Assembly (NCBI GenBank): GCA_905182995.1
Contig: CAJJDP010000120.1
Span: forward strand, 186,001 to 250,000
Length of the DNA stretch: 64,000 nt
Direction of reading: 5' to 3'
From: Paramecium octaurelia
Lineage: Eukaryota > Ciliophora > Oligohymenophorea > Peniculida > Parameciidae
In this document: piece after piece, positions 25,714 to 38,597 of the stretch
How the letters are laid out: each line of letters begins with the position of its first letter
How positions within the stretch are numbered: position 1 is the first letter of the stretch
Program-made: the position numbers and the translations under genes
The notes under the pieces: generated by a model
Databases searched by the model: none
What the model saw: the letters and a program-made list of their open reading frames with translations, nothing else
What the model was told of the DNA's origin: nothing

Positions 25714-25948
25714 ATAGATTTAAAATACCTACAGCACTTATTTAGATAGTAAAATTTAAATGCATATTCCTTAAACATTCATGATTTTTTGATATAAAAA
25801 CTCATTTCCAATAAATTATGCATATTTAACTCCAAAACAGTTTTCAAATAATCAAATCAAAAGGTTTGCATTTTATTATTCCTAAGATACATATTTTCTT
25901 AAAACCAACACACTAGAACCTAAACACAAAAAATTTATTCTAAAGAAT

Positions 25949-26950
25949 TCACAGTAGGTAATTATTCAATAGTGTGAGAGAATATACCGTATCTAAAGTT
26001 TCAGGATTCTTTTAAAAAATGCAATAGAACTTTACAAATCTTGGAGATTGCTTTTGAATTTTCTATATGATATTTTCAGCCATAATCTTCAAAAGTAATT
26101 AAGCTTTTAGCCATATTTAATTGATTTCTTTGGTAATCAATGCAATGAAACAATAAAAAATAGCGATTCCATAAAATTTTATATAATTTAATAAATTCTA
26201 TATTTAAACTTTTTACACATCTTTGATTATCTAAGCTAACAATTAGATTATCAATTGCATCACCCAAAATCTCATAATGAATTCTGAAGATTAAGACCTT
26301 CTAACATCTGAATTTGGGACCAATTTTATAATTTTGGTCACTTTTTTAAGAGGTTTAAAAATATTTGGTTGATGATACAGTTATTCTTCGGCCAATCAAT
26401 ATCAATTTTTATTATATTATGCTAAAAGGAGCAATCTGATATGATATTTTCATAAATCTGTATTAATTAAAGTGATTGAGAGTATACCCATTTTCATATA
26501 AGAGATATTCTTGATAATTTTGTTTCTACTTTATGGTAGGTGAGTTATATAATTCAGAGGAATCAGCCAATAATTAGTCTTACTGTATCAAAAAGATCTC
26601 TAGATTCTGACAAGTTTCTTAATTGAAAATTCCTGAATAATGAAATGATAAAAAGTTTGAATTATCAGAACTACTTATAGTCAAAATATGAGTTTGAAGT
26701 CTTGTAATACTTTGAAATTAAAATTGACTTCCCATTTTTTTCAAACACCATCCAACTTATTAAAATCAATTGAATTTCCAAATATTTTGATTTAATAATA
26801 GACTTAGGATTCAATTTACAACTTGATAATTGTGAGTTAAAAAGTGTCCAAATAACAAATATAGGATATGTAATAATTACATAATTTATATAATGAATGA
26901 TATCAGCGATTAAAGGAAAGACATTTAATTCCTGTTTATGGCTTAATAAC
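25949..26950 (-). CDS. Unrecognised gene, exon structure unresolved
   Basis: On the minus strand, AIDNLIVSLDNQRCVKSL and QKQSPRFVKFYCIFQKNPET read as protein, ending NNYLL at 25949. The upstream part (26300-26950) shows coding-like frames on both strands: plus-strand EYTHFHIRDILDNFVSTLW competes with minus-strand LVRIQRSF fragments. I cannot decide the exon chain or the start. A long stop-free minus frame beginning at 27021 overlaps the kinase N-terminus on the plus strand and is probably antisense shadow at that end. Function is unknown. Confidence 0.35.
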
Positions 26951-26952
26951 AC

Positions 26953-28208
26953 ATGAAATGTGAATTGGGCTTCAATATCTTTCATAAATACATAATCAAA
27001 GGATATTTGAGCCAAAACCATAATCGTGTTTATTAAGCATAGGATTCAAGTGGAAAATAAGTGGCGATTAAAGAAGTATGAATTAACTGAAACCTAGAAT
27101 CATGATATCAAGTAAATGTAAAAAGAAGTCTAATTGTTAAAGTCACTAGATCACCCTCATATTGTTTAATATCTTGATTCTTGTATTTTATCTTATTCCA
27201 TCAATTAATACCATCAAGAAAGATTAGGTTACATATGTATGGAATTGGGATAGTTCAACTTGGATGACTTTAAACAAGCAGGCTATCCAATTGATAATAC
27301 TTTAATTGATCAAACTCTTAATGCTCTTGCATATTTGCAAAGAAAACATATTGCTCATTGCGACATCAAACCAGCAAATATTTTAGTGATGGAATTAAAG
27401 CCTATTTGTTACAAAATTTGTGATGTTGGTTCAAGCAAGCTCCAAAGTTCAGAATTGGTTGACTCTGTTGGAGTATTATATATGTTTATTTCAAATTTAG
27501 ACTTATAAATATATGTCACCAGAAATGCTATAAGGGGATGCCAAAAACTATTATCTATCTGATGTCTTTTCATTGGGATTGCTGTATCTTAGTATTTACA
27601 AAAACTTCTCAATTTCTCATGCAAAACGTTGTGAAATAACTCCTCAAGAATTTGTTTAGAAATTACATACTAAAATAAATTAAGATGAAGATGATATTTC
27701 CATTCTTCTAAGAAAGATGATCTAACTTGATCCACAAGATAGGCTTGATTTTATTTAACTAGAGAAGTTTTGGGAAGATCATAAAAGAAATAAAATAAAA
27801 TAATCCATTCTAGATTCTAAAGAAGGTTCTATTAGATTTGATTCCAATACAACTTTTCTTTAGGATGACTCTCCTTTGAAATCTTCACCTTACAAAATTG
27901 GTAGATTGACTAAAAAACTATAACCAAATTCCAAATAATCATTTTATTCATAGGGCAATAATTTTTCAAATGAGAAAAATAACTCCTTGCTACCATATAC
28001 ATCTAACCAAATAACTGACAGAAAAACCCTAACATCCAACCGGCAGAGAATACAATCTTTTTAATTAAAATTCGAATCGACTCAAAAACCCCCGAAATCA
28101 CCCGAGAAACCTAAACTAGCTAGTCCTCTTAAATAAAATACAAACAATAGGTTTTAACTTCCTCAGCTTCCGCTTCAGCATTTGAAAATTAGATTAATTC
28201 AATCATGA
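26953..28208 (+). CDS. Protein kinase with Ser/Pro-rich tail
   Basis: A 401-residue Ser/Thr kinase after introns of 22 nt (near 27089) and 28 nt (near 27470), which give an exact codon count. The start MKCELGFNIFHKYIIKG leads into VYQAQDSSGKQVAIKE (catalytic Lys), then HIAHCDIKPANILV (HCD in place of HRD, catalytic Asp kept) and ICDVGSSK (DVG for DFG, metal Asp kept), TYKYMSPEML and SDVFSLGLLYL. The glycine loop is poor (GYLSQNHNRV). The ~130-residue tail is Ser/Pro/Lys-rich (STQKPPKSPEKPK). Family within NEK/other is not clear; activity is likely but not certain. Confidence 0.82.
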
Positions 28209-28300
28209 TTTTTGTTTTCAACAATACTATTTAAATAGAATTTATATATTTATAAAAAAATAAGTATGTTTTTAATCAATAATTCATAAGTTAGTAAGCA

Positions 28301-28427
28301 ATGTTAAGATCATTATTTTAGCTTGGAATGTTGTTATTAAATTATTATTAATTAGGATATTATTACTATTATCCTCCTTATTAAAATTAGTTATAGGGTA
28401 AGCTTTAATAACTATTATTTTAAAACA

Positions 28428-28505
<78 letters not shown>

Positions 28506-28603
28506 AATAGGGTTATTTTTGAAATTAAGAAACTAATACTTATTATGGAAGTTATGGTTATTATGGTTATTATTAATATTAAGTACCGAAAAAAGGAGCA
28601 TGA
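28301..28603 (+). CDS. Tyr/Gln-rich low-complexity short protein
   Basis: Starting MLRSLFQLGMLLLNYYQ, which may act as a signal peptide, the frame runs through a long tyrosine microsatellite and ends SYGYYGYYQYQVPKKGA. An in-frame TGA at 28520-28522 lies inside a possible 18-nt intron (28512-28529, GT...AAG) whose removal keeps the frame and gives 95 codons. Composition (Y, Q, G) is prion-like or structural. Function is unknown. It could also be a non-coding microsatellite region that happens to be open. Confidence 0.45.
28429..28503 (+). repeat. (TTA/TAT)n trinucleotide microsatellite
   Basis: About 25 copies of an ATT/TTA/TAT trinucleotide with one interruption (TTG). In the frame of the surrounding short ORF it codes poly-tyrosine; in the next frame it would be poly-leucine. 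It is likely length-variable between strains. Confidence 0.9.
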
Positions 28604-28634
28604 ATTGAATTTTGCATAGGAAATTATGGAGAAC

Positions 28635-30336
28635 TCAAATTTAATTTATTTGGCTTAAAATTAATAATAAATTATACTCTTTGAACTGTAATTGCAAGGA
28701 TCTCCGAAAATTCATCAAATTTAATAAAATTATCATCATTCAAATCGAAGACTTTGAATGCTATTCTTAATTCTTCATTGGTAAATTATTAGTTAATTTA
28801 TTTAGCCATGGCAAAAAATTCCTAAAAAGATATAAAACCATCTCTATTCTAATCAAACCTACAAAAGAAATCAAATAAATTGATTCTAAACTAATTGATT
28901 CCATCCTTAATTAATAAAATAGTTTATTCAGGAGATCGTTACTTGCAAATATCTTCAAAAGGATTTGTGTCTAAATCTTCTTATGTAAACATAGGATTAT
29001 AGAGCTAATTGTCAAATCCTGCTGGAGCTTAAATGTTGACTTAACTGGATATTGGTTATTTAGCACCCTAAGGTTAGATTCCAGGTGAAGGTGTATTCTT
29101 CATGGTCGATTGACGATGAAATTTCCTAGTTAATAAAGTCATCTTTGTATTATTATCAGTGAGCCATTTTGCAAATTCATCAAATGAAATAGTTTTATCC
29201 CCATCTAGATCTAATTGTTTAAAGATGATTTTGCAATCATTATTCGATAATGTTTTATCAATTTTTCTAAGTAGTACAACCAATTCTTTATATTCTAAAG
29301 TATGATCGCCATTGACATCTAGTTCATTAAATAACTTAATCACATCGATATTCTACTTGATGATTTTCTACCTGACTTCGTTCATCAGAAATTTGATTTG
29401 GTCTTGTTTGATTTGAGATCTGTAATTTTTGAAATGCTCACACACTAATTTATGTTTGTAAACTGCATCCCAATCAAATCTCTCCTCTAAAATATTCAAT
29501 CTCTATTACCCTCTTCTATTGCCAAACAACCTTCTATGAAAGATTTCATCTCATTACTAATTTATTTTTTGTCTTCTGAAAATTAGAGTAATGTGTGCCA
29601 TAATTGATGTTGATAATCATCCAACTTTGCACCAAACCAAGGAGTGTATCCAAAGAGCACTTAATATAATATGATACCAAGTGACCATATATCACATTTA
29701 TTAGTATATTTTTGACCTGATAAAATTTGTGGTGATAAATATTGATATTAGGATAGCTATTGCTGCTCCTTTCTGAATGACTCTAAACATTTGGATAATC
29801 CACAATCTATTAATATTTTTATAGAAATTACCTGCTAATTTGAAAACTCCTTCATTTACCATAATGTTGGATAATTTTAATCCTCTATGCATCACCCCGT
29901 GTTTATTTAACTCAGTGAACCCTTCAAGTAGATCATTTAACATCTTAATAGCTTCTTATTCACTCATACACATTTTCTCTTTGTCCTTCTTTAAATACCT
30001 AATATAACATATAATATTTAACTGTTATAAATTGAGTTGACAGTATTCCATCACCATATAATATGTTCCCTCATGTTAAAATACATCTAAAAGTTCCACT
30101 ACTTTTGGATTCTTGATTTTCTGAAACAATTTTATTTCATCCAATAAAGCCAACTGAATAGCCTCGTCATCCTTTAAAATACTCTTAGGAATTGCTTTAA
30201 GAACCACATCTATATTTTTCTCCGGGTCCCTTGCTTTATCAACCTAAAAATAATCAAAAGGTTGTACTCTCCCCAATGATCCGCTACCTAAATAACCAGC
30301 AGTCGAAGTTGTATATTTTCCTATGGACTTTTGCAT
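28635..30336 (-). CDS. CDPK-like protein with degenerate kinase catalytic loop and four EF-hands
   Basis: N-terminal kinase fold: SAGYLGSGSLGRVQPF (intact GxGxxG) and VVLKAIPKSI (catalytic Lys kept). The catalytic loop reads VMHRGLKLSN, so the HRD Asp is Gly, and the DFG block reads LADCGLSK; the helix DIWSLGIILYQVLFGYTPW is intact. The C-terminal region carries four EF-hand loops, two canonical (DVNGDHTLEYKE, DLDGDKTISFDE) and two further (DQNRDGFISFQE, DLNDDNFIKFDE). This is the CDPK domain order, expected to respond to Ca2+, but phosphotransfer is doubtful. Introns of 25 and 24 nt are clear. The exact stop is uncertain (28635 chosen). Confidence 0.82.
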
Positions 30337-30379
30337 TTAATTTAATTATATTAATATCAAACCTCATTAAAATACTTGA

Positions 30380-30705
30380 TCAAGCCAATGCTATCTATTA
30401 GAGTCTCAATATACTGATAACTTCAAGTCCAAGGGGATCAAACAGCAAGTATTCTATCACATTAATTGAATAGATTGATATGCTCTTTTGAAAATAATGA
30501 GAAAGTCTAATATGTATAACTGAATTTTCCAGAATCTCAAATTGCTTTTATAATAATTAGGTGATATTACTTAGGGTTCTTAAAGTATTCATTTTAGTCT
30601 GCACCTATGGAGGTATTTCCTAAGTCTCTATTCAAAATTTAGAACTCCCATAAATGAAGTGTATCTTATGATTTGTACTTTTAAAATATTCTTAATAAAT
30701 GCCAT
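30380..30705 (-). CDS. Short hypothetical protein (99 aa)
   Basis: MAFIKNILKVQIIRYTSFMG is joined by a 26-nt intron (TAG) to EIPPQVQTKMNTLRTLSNIT and ends ILRLQQIALA. Removing the intron gives exactly 100 codons. The N-terminus is basic and amphipathic, possibly a mitochondrial presequence, but this is only suggestive. No family is recognised. The gene is divergent from the coiled-coil gene (162 bp) and lies 43 bp upstream of the CDPK-like gene on the same strand. Confidence 0.6.
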
Positions 30706-30867
30706 GTCAAGTTCTAAAACTACTATTTCAACCTTATTTTTTTAGAACTTTCGCATTGAATAATCACTCACTTTGATAGGATTGTATATAATTATAAATA
30801 TTATTGAAATATTGCGCATTTCATAAAACTACAATATTAATTATTCATATTATTAAATATCTGTTAA

Positions 30868-32047
30868 ATGCAACAATCTATTATAAATAGGAGTCATCAA
30901 AATTAGAGTTTAAGAAATTCAACTCATTAAAATACATCTTCAAAGACAGTCACAGCTTATTAAGAATATATTGCAAATCGCTAATCCGCTTCCAAAAGTC
31001 TCTCGTAAGTGTGCTATAATTGTGTGAATAATGAAATCTCTGATTAAAAGAAACACCTTAAATAGAAATTAATTGAATAAGACAAGGCTTATATTCAAGA
31101 AATGACCAAGTCAATTATTAAATAATAAGAAGAGGAGAATACATAGATCATATAAAAGAAATTAAAAGAAAGAGAATTCTTATAAAAAAGTTATTAAGAA
31201 AGTCAAAAATATAGGGAGGAAAGAAAAAGCAAAGAAAAGCAAGATAATGAAAAGTTGGCATAATAAATTAAAAAAACCGATATTTTAGATTAAAATAGGA
31301 TCTAACAAGAGGTCATCCAATCGTATTACAAAAAGAAATAGTTTATGGAAAGTTTGAATGAGTAAATTAAAAATAGAAAAATTAAAACACAAGATGATAG
31401 TCAGAATGAATGGTTTTAAGTCGGAGATGAAGAAAGAGCAGAACAAATTATTTAATAAAAAAAGATTATCGAAAGGAATTTATTAAAATAACAAAGAGAT
31501 GAGTCATTAAAAATGAAAGAATCTGTATTAATTGAGTAAGAAAAACTAAGAAAACAATAAGAAAGATAGCAAGCAGATTATTAACATTAGTTAGATTAAT
31601 AAATTAAATTAGCAGAACAAGGAAAAAAAAGAATGATAGAAACTTAATATTCAAAGTACTTATAGAAAGCCATTTAGGAGCAAAAGGAAAAAAAAGTATG
31701 ATTATTCAATAATTTAGAGAAATGAGAGGATAATGACAGCAGAAGAATATAGACTGAATTGTGAATTAATCAATAAACAAATATAAAATAGAGAAGAGAG
31801 TGAGCAAAATTAAGAAATTTAAAAGAAATTGTAATACATTGATGAATTGAACTAACAATATAAATAATAATTAGAAATAAAAGCCAAAGATAAATAGAAG
31901 AATAGATATATTGAATAAAAATTATAAGAATCCAATAAGAAATATGAATATCTAAGAAAAGAGTTGGAAAAACCTAATATTAAGCCATGTTAGAAATGTA
32001 ATAAAAGTTATGATGCAAAATGCCTATCCAAAAGTAAAATATTTTGA
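30868..32047 (+). CDS. Gln/Lys/Glu-rich coiled-coil protein with CxxC motifs at both ends
   Basis: A 385-residue protein with a single 22-nt intron (31696-31717). After a Ser/Asn-rich start (MQQSIINRSHQNQSLRNS) comes CYNCVN, then about 300 residues of continuous charged coiled coil (KSIIKQQEEENTQIIQKK, EERAEQIIQQKKIIERN). The C-terminus ends KPCQKCNKSYDAKCLSKSK with a second CxxC. The layout is that of trichohyalin/plectin-type ciliary or cytoskeletal coiled-coil proteins; a metal-binding cap formed by the two CxxC motifs is possible but unproven. Most Gln codons are TAA/TAG. Confidence 0.75.
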
Positions 32048-32410
32048 GTAAGAAGTATTTAAAATAAGTAATAAAGTTTGAATAAATTAATTATAAATTT
32101 AATTTAAATTATAAGATATTCTTTCTACAATTTTTACTAACAATTAACTTCATTTAATTAGATCAGTTAATTAATAACCAATTTCATGATAATTGAAATT
32201 AAGATAGAAATTTGAAGTATGGGAATTTAGATTATAATAAACATAATAAAAGTCTGTTACATTAGAACCAATCATTCTTCATTTTCTTGCTTGATTTTAT
32301 TTGATTCATATAAATAAGAACTATATAAACTTCTTAAGTTTTGTTGTTATAATATATAAGCATTTAAAGTCATAGACTAAATAATATGAGTATATATACA
32401 TAATAATATT
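32048..32410. other. Intergenic spacer
   Basis: About 360 bp of A/T-rich DNA between two plus-strand genes. No coding frame was seen. Confidence 0.55.
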
Positions 32411-32713
32411 ATGGAATAGGATGATAAAAAACATATTACTGCTGTTGTTTCAAAGGAAATTCACTATTACTAAAATTTTAGGCTACATGAAAAGATGATT
32501 TTGCTTAATAGTTAATTTATTAAGGAAGATCAAAATTATTATCTTATCTCTTATACAAGTTTTCTAGAGGATACATATTAGTAGTAAAAATCGGAAGTTT
32601 GTTATTAATTTTATGTAAAATAACCTAATTAATATTTTATATACTGCATTAATATTCATATTGAAGCTTTTTTTATTATATTTTTCTTATTTTTAGTTTA
32701 TTTTAGTTTCTGA
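32411..32713 (+). CDS. Small protein with C-terminal hydrophobic anchor
   Basis: An uninterrupted 100-residue frame starting MEQDDKKHITAVVSKEI and ending in a strongly hydrophobic segment (IEAFFIIFFLFLVYFSF) with no residues after it. This is a tail-anchor layout with the polar part in the cytosol. Composition is coding-like, with TAA/TAG as Gln. No family is recognised. The 3' end meets the 3' end of the Myb gene. Confidence 0.5.
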
Positions 32714-32719
32714 GCTTTT

Positions 32720-33411
32720 ATTATTATCAGAATTATAAGATTCACTAAGTAAGATATTAAAATACTTTAATTTTTGTAACGTAAGAAATATGAATTTAAT
32801 TTTGCCTATGTCGTCAATATCAATTTATTAAGACAAGTTATAATTTTTATACTTGAATATAATGTTTCTAAATAAATAAGCGAATTCTAGGCTAACTGTC
32901 TATTATTTGGATTCATCCTGATTTGCACAAAAGATCTATGAGATAACCGATGGTTTTAAGGTTTTAGTCATTTTGGAACCTATTTCAATTATAGTTGATA
33001 CCATTTTTATTTCTATTAATAGCTTTAGATAGACGGCGTAGAACTTTTCGGACGAGGGAATAGAAATAATTTTTTATGAGTCCATCAGTTCTATTTGGCA
33101 ACTCTTTGGCTATGATTCTCTAAATTATTAAAGCAATAACTACCCATTTATTTCCGTGTTTAATCTATAACTCAAATAGTTTATCAATTTCATTTTGTGA
33201 CCATTGATCTTTATTGATCTGAGGGTTTAATTGATTTTAGAACCTTTCTTTACAAGACTTGCCAGATCTTTTGAATCCCATTTAATTCATATTTTTTGAA
33301 ACTCTTTTCCAATTGAAATTTAATTGTTAACAATTCTATAGCAATGCATTATCTTCCTAAATTTGGGTTAAGGAAAAAACATACATCTAGTTACCAATTC
33401 TTCCTTTGCAT
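32720..33411 (-). CDS. Two-repeat Myb DNA-binding protein
   Basis: Begins MQRKNWQLDEDNALLQNC after a 28-nt intron. Two Myb repeats are visible: the first with NWKRVSKNM and the junction GKSCKERFQNQLNP, the second DQWSQNEIDKLFELQ, HGNKWVVIAL, ELPNRTDGLIKNYF, followed by basic SLVRKVLRRLSK. The spacing of Trp residues and the K/R-S-C-x-E-R-F link match R2R3-type Myb proteins, which bind DNA sequence-specifically. The extra LIIQRII segment before the NRTD motif is unusual. A 22-nt intron follows the repeats; the 3' end is uncertain because no TGA appears before the neighbouring gene. Confidence 0.78.
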
Positions 33412-33460
33412 GGGTTAGAATATATATAATATAATTATTAAAAATATAACATAAGCGTTT

Positions 33461-34537
33461 TCAGCTCATTTTAATAGCAGCTAATTGCTCTTTTAATGCT
33501 GCTAATTGTAGTTAAAGTTGTAATAACTCTGGACTTGTTCGCATAGATACTTTAGGAGTATAAACAGGAGCAGGCATATTATTTCCATACATCATTTTTT
33601 ATGCTTAAGAAACCTAATTAATAATACTCAAAAACAAATATCTTACATTTTATATTCCAGTTTCATTCCAATCATTAATCATTTTTTATCTTTCAATTGA
33701 ATTTCTTCTGCTGGATTCCCTACTGCTGCTACTCTTCTTCTTTTTAGATTTCTTTTCCTTCTTTTTATGTTTCTTGGGACTTTTTCTAAACAATAATCAA
33801 AATAAATTATACTCTATATTTTCTTTTTCTTTTTTTTCCCTGTAATCAGGATGCTCTTCATACATTTAATTGAATAAACTTTTCTTGAATTTAGTAGCAA
33901 TCTTCTTGAGATGTAAGTAATTGCATGCTCCTCCTCTGAATAAATATGCAAATTTATATACCTTTGACATGTGCCATCAATATATTATTTGCATTTAGCA
34001 CTGCTGAAATCAAGTACAGGTGAGTATTCCATCTATAATGGTTTATTTTCATAGGATAAGTTTTGCAATGCATTAAAACAGCCTTCTGCATAATATTCCG
34101 ATGTATATTTCACATAAACATTTCCAACTAAATGATCGCCAATGTTTTCGCATACGATTAGATCTTCAATCTCTCCAAATTCAGCCAACTTTTATACATT
34201 AATAAACACACATAATACCTTTAAAAACACATCTTCATAAAAGTTTTCAAATTTTTCTAATGCTTCTTCAATCCCTGCCTATGAGACTGCATTACCGGAA
34301 GCAATGGCCACTTCGATGGGAGAATTTTAGTACATGTGCTAAAATTATGATAGATAAAGGTTACTTTGAATAATATGGTTTAAGATATGGGAGGTATGCT
34401 GTGGATTCTTTAGCATTTATTCTCATAACGACAAGCGCCAATTTTGATGTAGAACGAGCAATTAACCTATGTCTTAAGATATAATTGATAACCTTGTCTT
34501 CTTCGGTTCCATATACTCTTTCTAATCCTCCAGCCAT
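33461..34537 (-). CDS. U2AF1: U2AF small subunit (U2AF35)
   Basis: A splicing factor that reads the 3' splice-site AG with U2AF65. The start MAGGLERVYGTEEDKV and the first CCCH zinc finger (NCSFYIKIGACRYENKC) are diagnostic. A UHM/RRM-like middle follows, with CENIGDHLVGNVYVKY-type sequence and a second CCCH finger (CKQYIDGTCQRGGACNYLHL). The tail has a Lys/Ser/Arg block (KKKSSSSRESSRRNS) in place of a long RS domain, then a Leu/Gln-rich end (LQLQLAALKEQLAAIK). Several 22-27-nt introns interrupt it. In an organism whose introns average about 25 nt, this factor must act at very short range. Confidence 0.9.
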
Positions 34538-34791
34538 ATTTTATCAATATATAATAATGGAAATTAATCCTATCTAAAATTTGTTTCATGAATTTATAAA
34601 TACTATAATTAATGATTGGGGTTTGTAAAATTAAATTCATTTGAGAATATCATTCTTACCTTACTACTGGAAAATAATTTAAGTAAACATCGATAAATTT
34701 ATGATAGATCTACTTCATTTAAGCACGAGTTAGTTTATAATTTTATAAGTTTGAATCAAATTATCTAATATTAATCATATTAATCATATTA

Positions 34792-36592
34792 ATGAAGAGA
34801 GAAAATAAAGAAAACCTAACCCATAATTTCAGCTGTCTTAAACATTTAAAACTTAAGAATTAACTACTAATTCTTATCAGTTTCTTAATTATCTTGATTG
34901 TTACATACGTCGTATGTGCTAGTTATATTCACTCAACCTTTGTGCAATTTTACTTTACACAATCCTCAGAAGAAATTTACTCTAAGCTTTCTAGCGCTTT
35001 TATTACAACTCAACTCTATAAATACCAAAGCTATTTCAATTCTCTGCTTAATACGAGTAATTTTTAATTTGCTTATATAGATGGTCAAACCCTAGTATCA
35101 GTTTTCTAGTTATATAATTACCTTAAAAAAAAGAATAGGAGCCAACCATCTCCCCTAAACCCTTAATTCAATATGCTATATGGAGGAGATGGTGACAATA
35201 TTCCTTAACATATAATCTCTGGAAACAAAATATCCTATTATAACTCAACAATTTCATTTATTTGTTACACAAATAAAACGAAGTTTAATGACCCCTTCAC
35301 AGATGAAGAAATTTTAAATATTAAGACTCAGGAGTAAATGTAAGCCTTTGGACCAATTATCCACAAAGGCAAAACAACATTTTAATCATTACTCTCTGTA
35401 TACATCAAAACAGACAATATCTTAATGACATATCCTTGCCTACAAAGACATGATATTGATAAATACATTCCTGAGAGTAGAGGTTGGTACATAGAGGCGA
35501 CTCGAAACTTTAATAATCATGTACCTTATGATAAATATAATTATTCATTAGCATCCCCATATTTATGTATTAATTATGTGTATTTTAGTATTCCAATCAG
35601 CCAGCATTGGATTATCTATGGCTATGCCATTGGTTGATAAAAATTTAGAACTAATTGGAAGTGCTGCCTTTGATTTGATTCCTTCTATGCTCATTGCAAA
35701 TCTAATTTAACAATTCGGCTAAGATTTCACATCAATATATTTAGTATCCTTAGATGGTATAATGATTCTGCATCCCTACAAGATTACATCTTAACAATTG
35801 CCACTTTATTTCTATAATACATCTATTACTGGATTTACTGAAGATGATTGGATAAGCTTAAACAGCGTCACAATTAGTTCTAGTTGCAAAAACCAGACAA
35901 GTTAAAAAGAGTTAAATTGCCTATTTAATTCCTTCTACAATTAAGATATGTTTGTAAGCATGTAAACTATTAGTTCCTTCAATATTTCGATTGTTGTGTA
36001 AATTTTAAAATTCACTATTAAAGCTTAATCAGTAGTTCTGAATTTAACAAATTCTAAGAAAATTATAATGATGATTTAATATAGTAGTTGACAACAAGGT
36101 TCTACATATCAGTGATTCAATTGATAAGTGTCTTTCTATTTTTGTGTCTTGTTATATATTTTATCACCAATTAATTGTTTCATCCTATTGAGACAATAAT
36201 TGAATTTACAATCAGCAAGATACAAAAAAGGAGGTAGACTTATTGAATATCATAGTTATCAACCAAAGATGATATCAAACTTACTTTAGCATTTTTTAAG
36301 TGTTCAAATAGCAGAACTTTATTAATCATGCAATAATTTTTATAAATTATTAGAAAGGTTGTCTTTTACGAAATCGAGTTAATGCGAATAAATTGAAAAT
36401 TTGTAGTACCCTACTTTGGAGGAGATATATTTTTTGAGTAATCGTATTAATTTTAAACACTTAAAGTAATTTAAATATGATATATCTATTTAGATGTTAT
36501 TCTTAGAAAACAAGTTAGAAAAGTTTGGAGCACTATTATTTAATTAAAAACATTGTTAGATCAGCTTTCAAAAGTGGCAAAAAAAATTGTGA
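34792..36592 (+). CDS. Cache-domain membrane receptor-like protein
   Basis: MKRENKENLTHNFSC is followed by a first membrane helix (LLILISFLIILIVTYVV). A large extracellular region shows double-Cache features: ESRGWYIEATRNFNN (the YxxRxWY-type block), GLSMAMPLVDKNLELIGS and IYLVSLDGIMILHPY. A second helix (LISVFLFLCLVIYFITN) leads into HPIETIIEFTISKIQKRR, like a short HAMP linker, then about 120 residues of helix and stop. Introns include 22, 26 and 22 nt. Cache domains bind small ligands. No cyclase, kinase or PAS output domain is present, so it probably signals through a partner. Confidence 0.78.
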
Positions 36593-36660
36593 ATGATTTA
36601 TTTACTTTATATATGTAAGATATAATGAAACTAAGATTGTAAACAAAATTAAATGAAAGA

Positions 36661-38478
<1,818 letters not shown>

Positions 38479-38597
38479 TTATTTATTTAATTATAAAGGG
38501 ATAACTTATATCAAAATTATATGAGCAGTGAAAGAACTCAATATTTATACAAATTTTCTTTTAATTATTATTTATTCATAAATATATTTTAATACAT

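Noticed and set aside
26671-27021. A 116-codon minus-strand frame (positions 26671-27021) free of all three standard stops, starting MVLAQISFDYVFMK
   Set aside because: Its 5' part lies antisense to a well-supported kinase N-terminus, and it has no TAA/TAG-coded Gln, unlike real genes here. It was kept only as part of an uncertain locus.
26953-28208. Calling the small kinase a pseudokinase because of HCD and DVG
   Set aside because: The catalytic Asp of both motifs and the VAIK Lys are present. The altered neighbours (Cys, Val) occur in active kinases, so activity is likely.
28429-28503. A CRISPR-like or satellite array
   Set aside because: It is a simple trinucleotide microsatellite with no spacers; nothing resembling a CRISPR repeat exists in the window.
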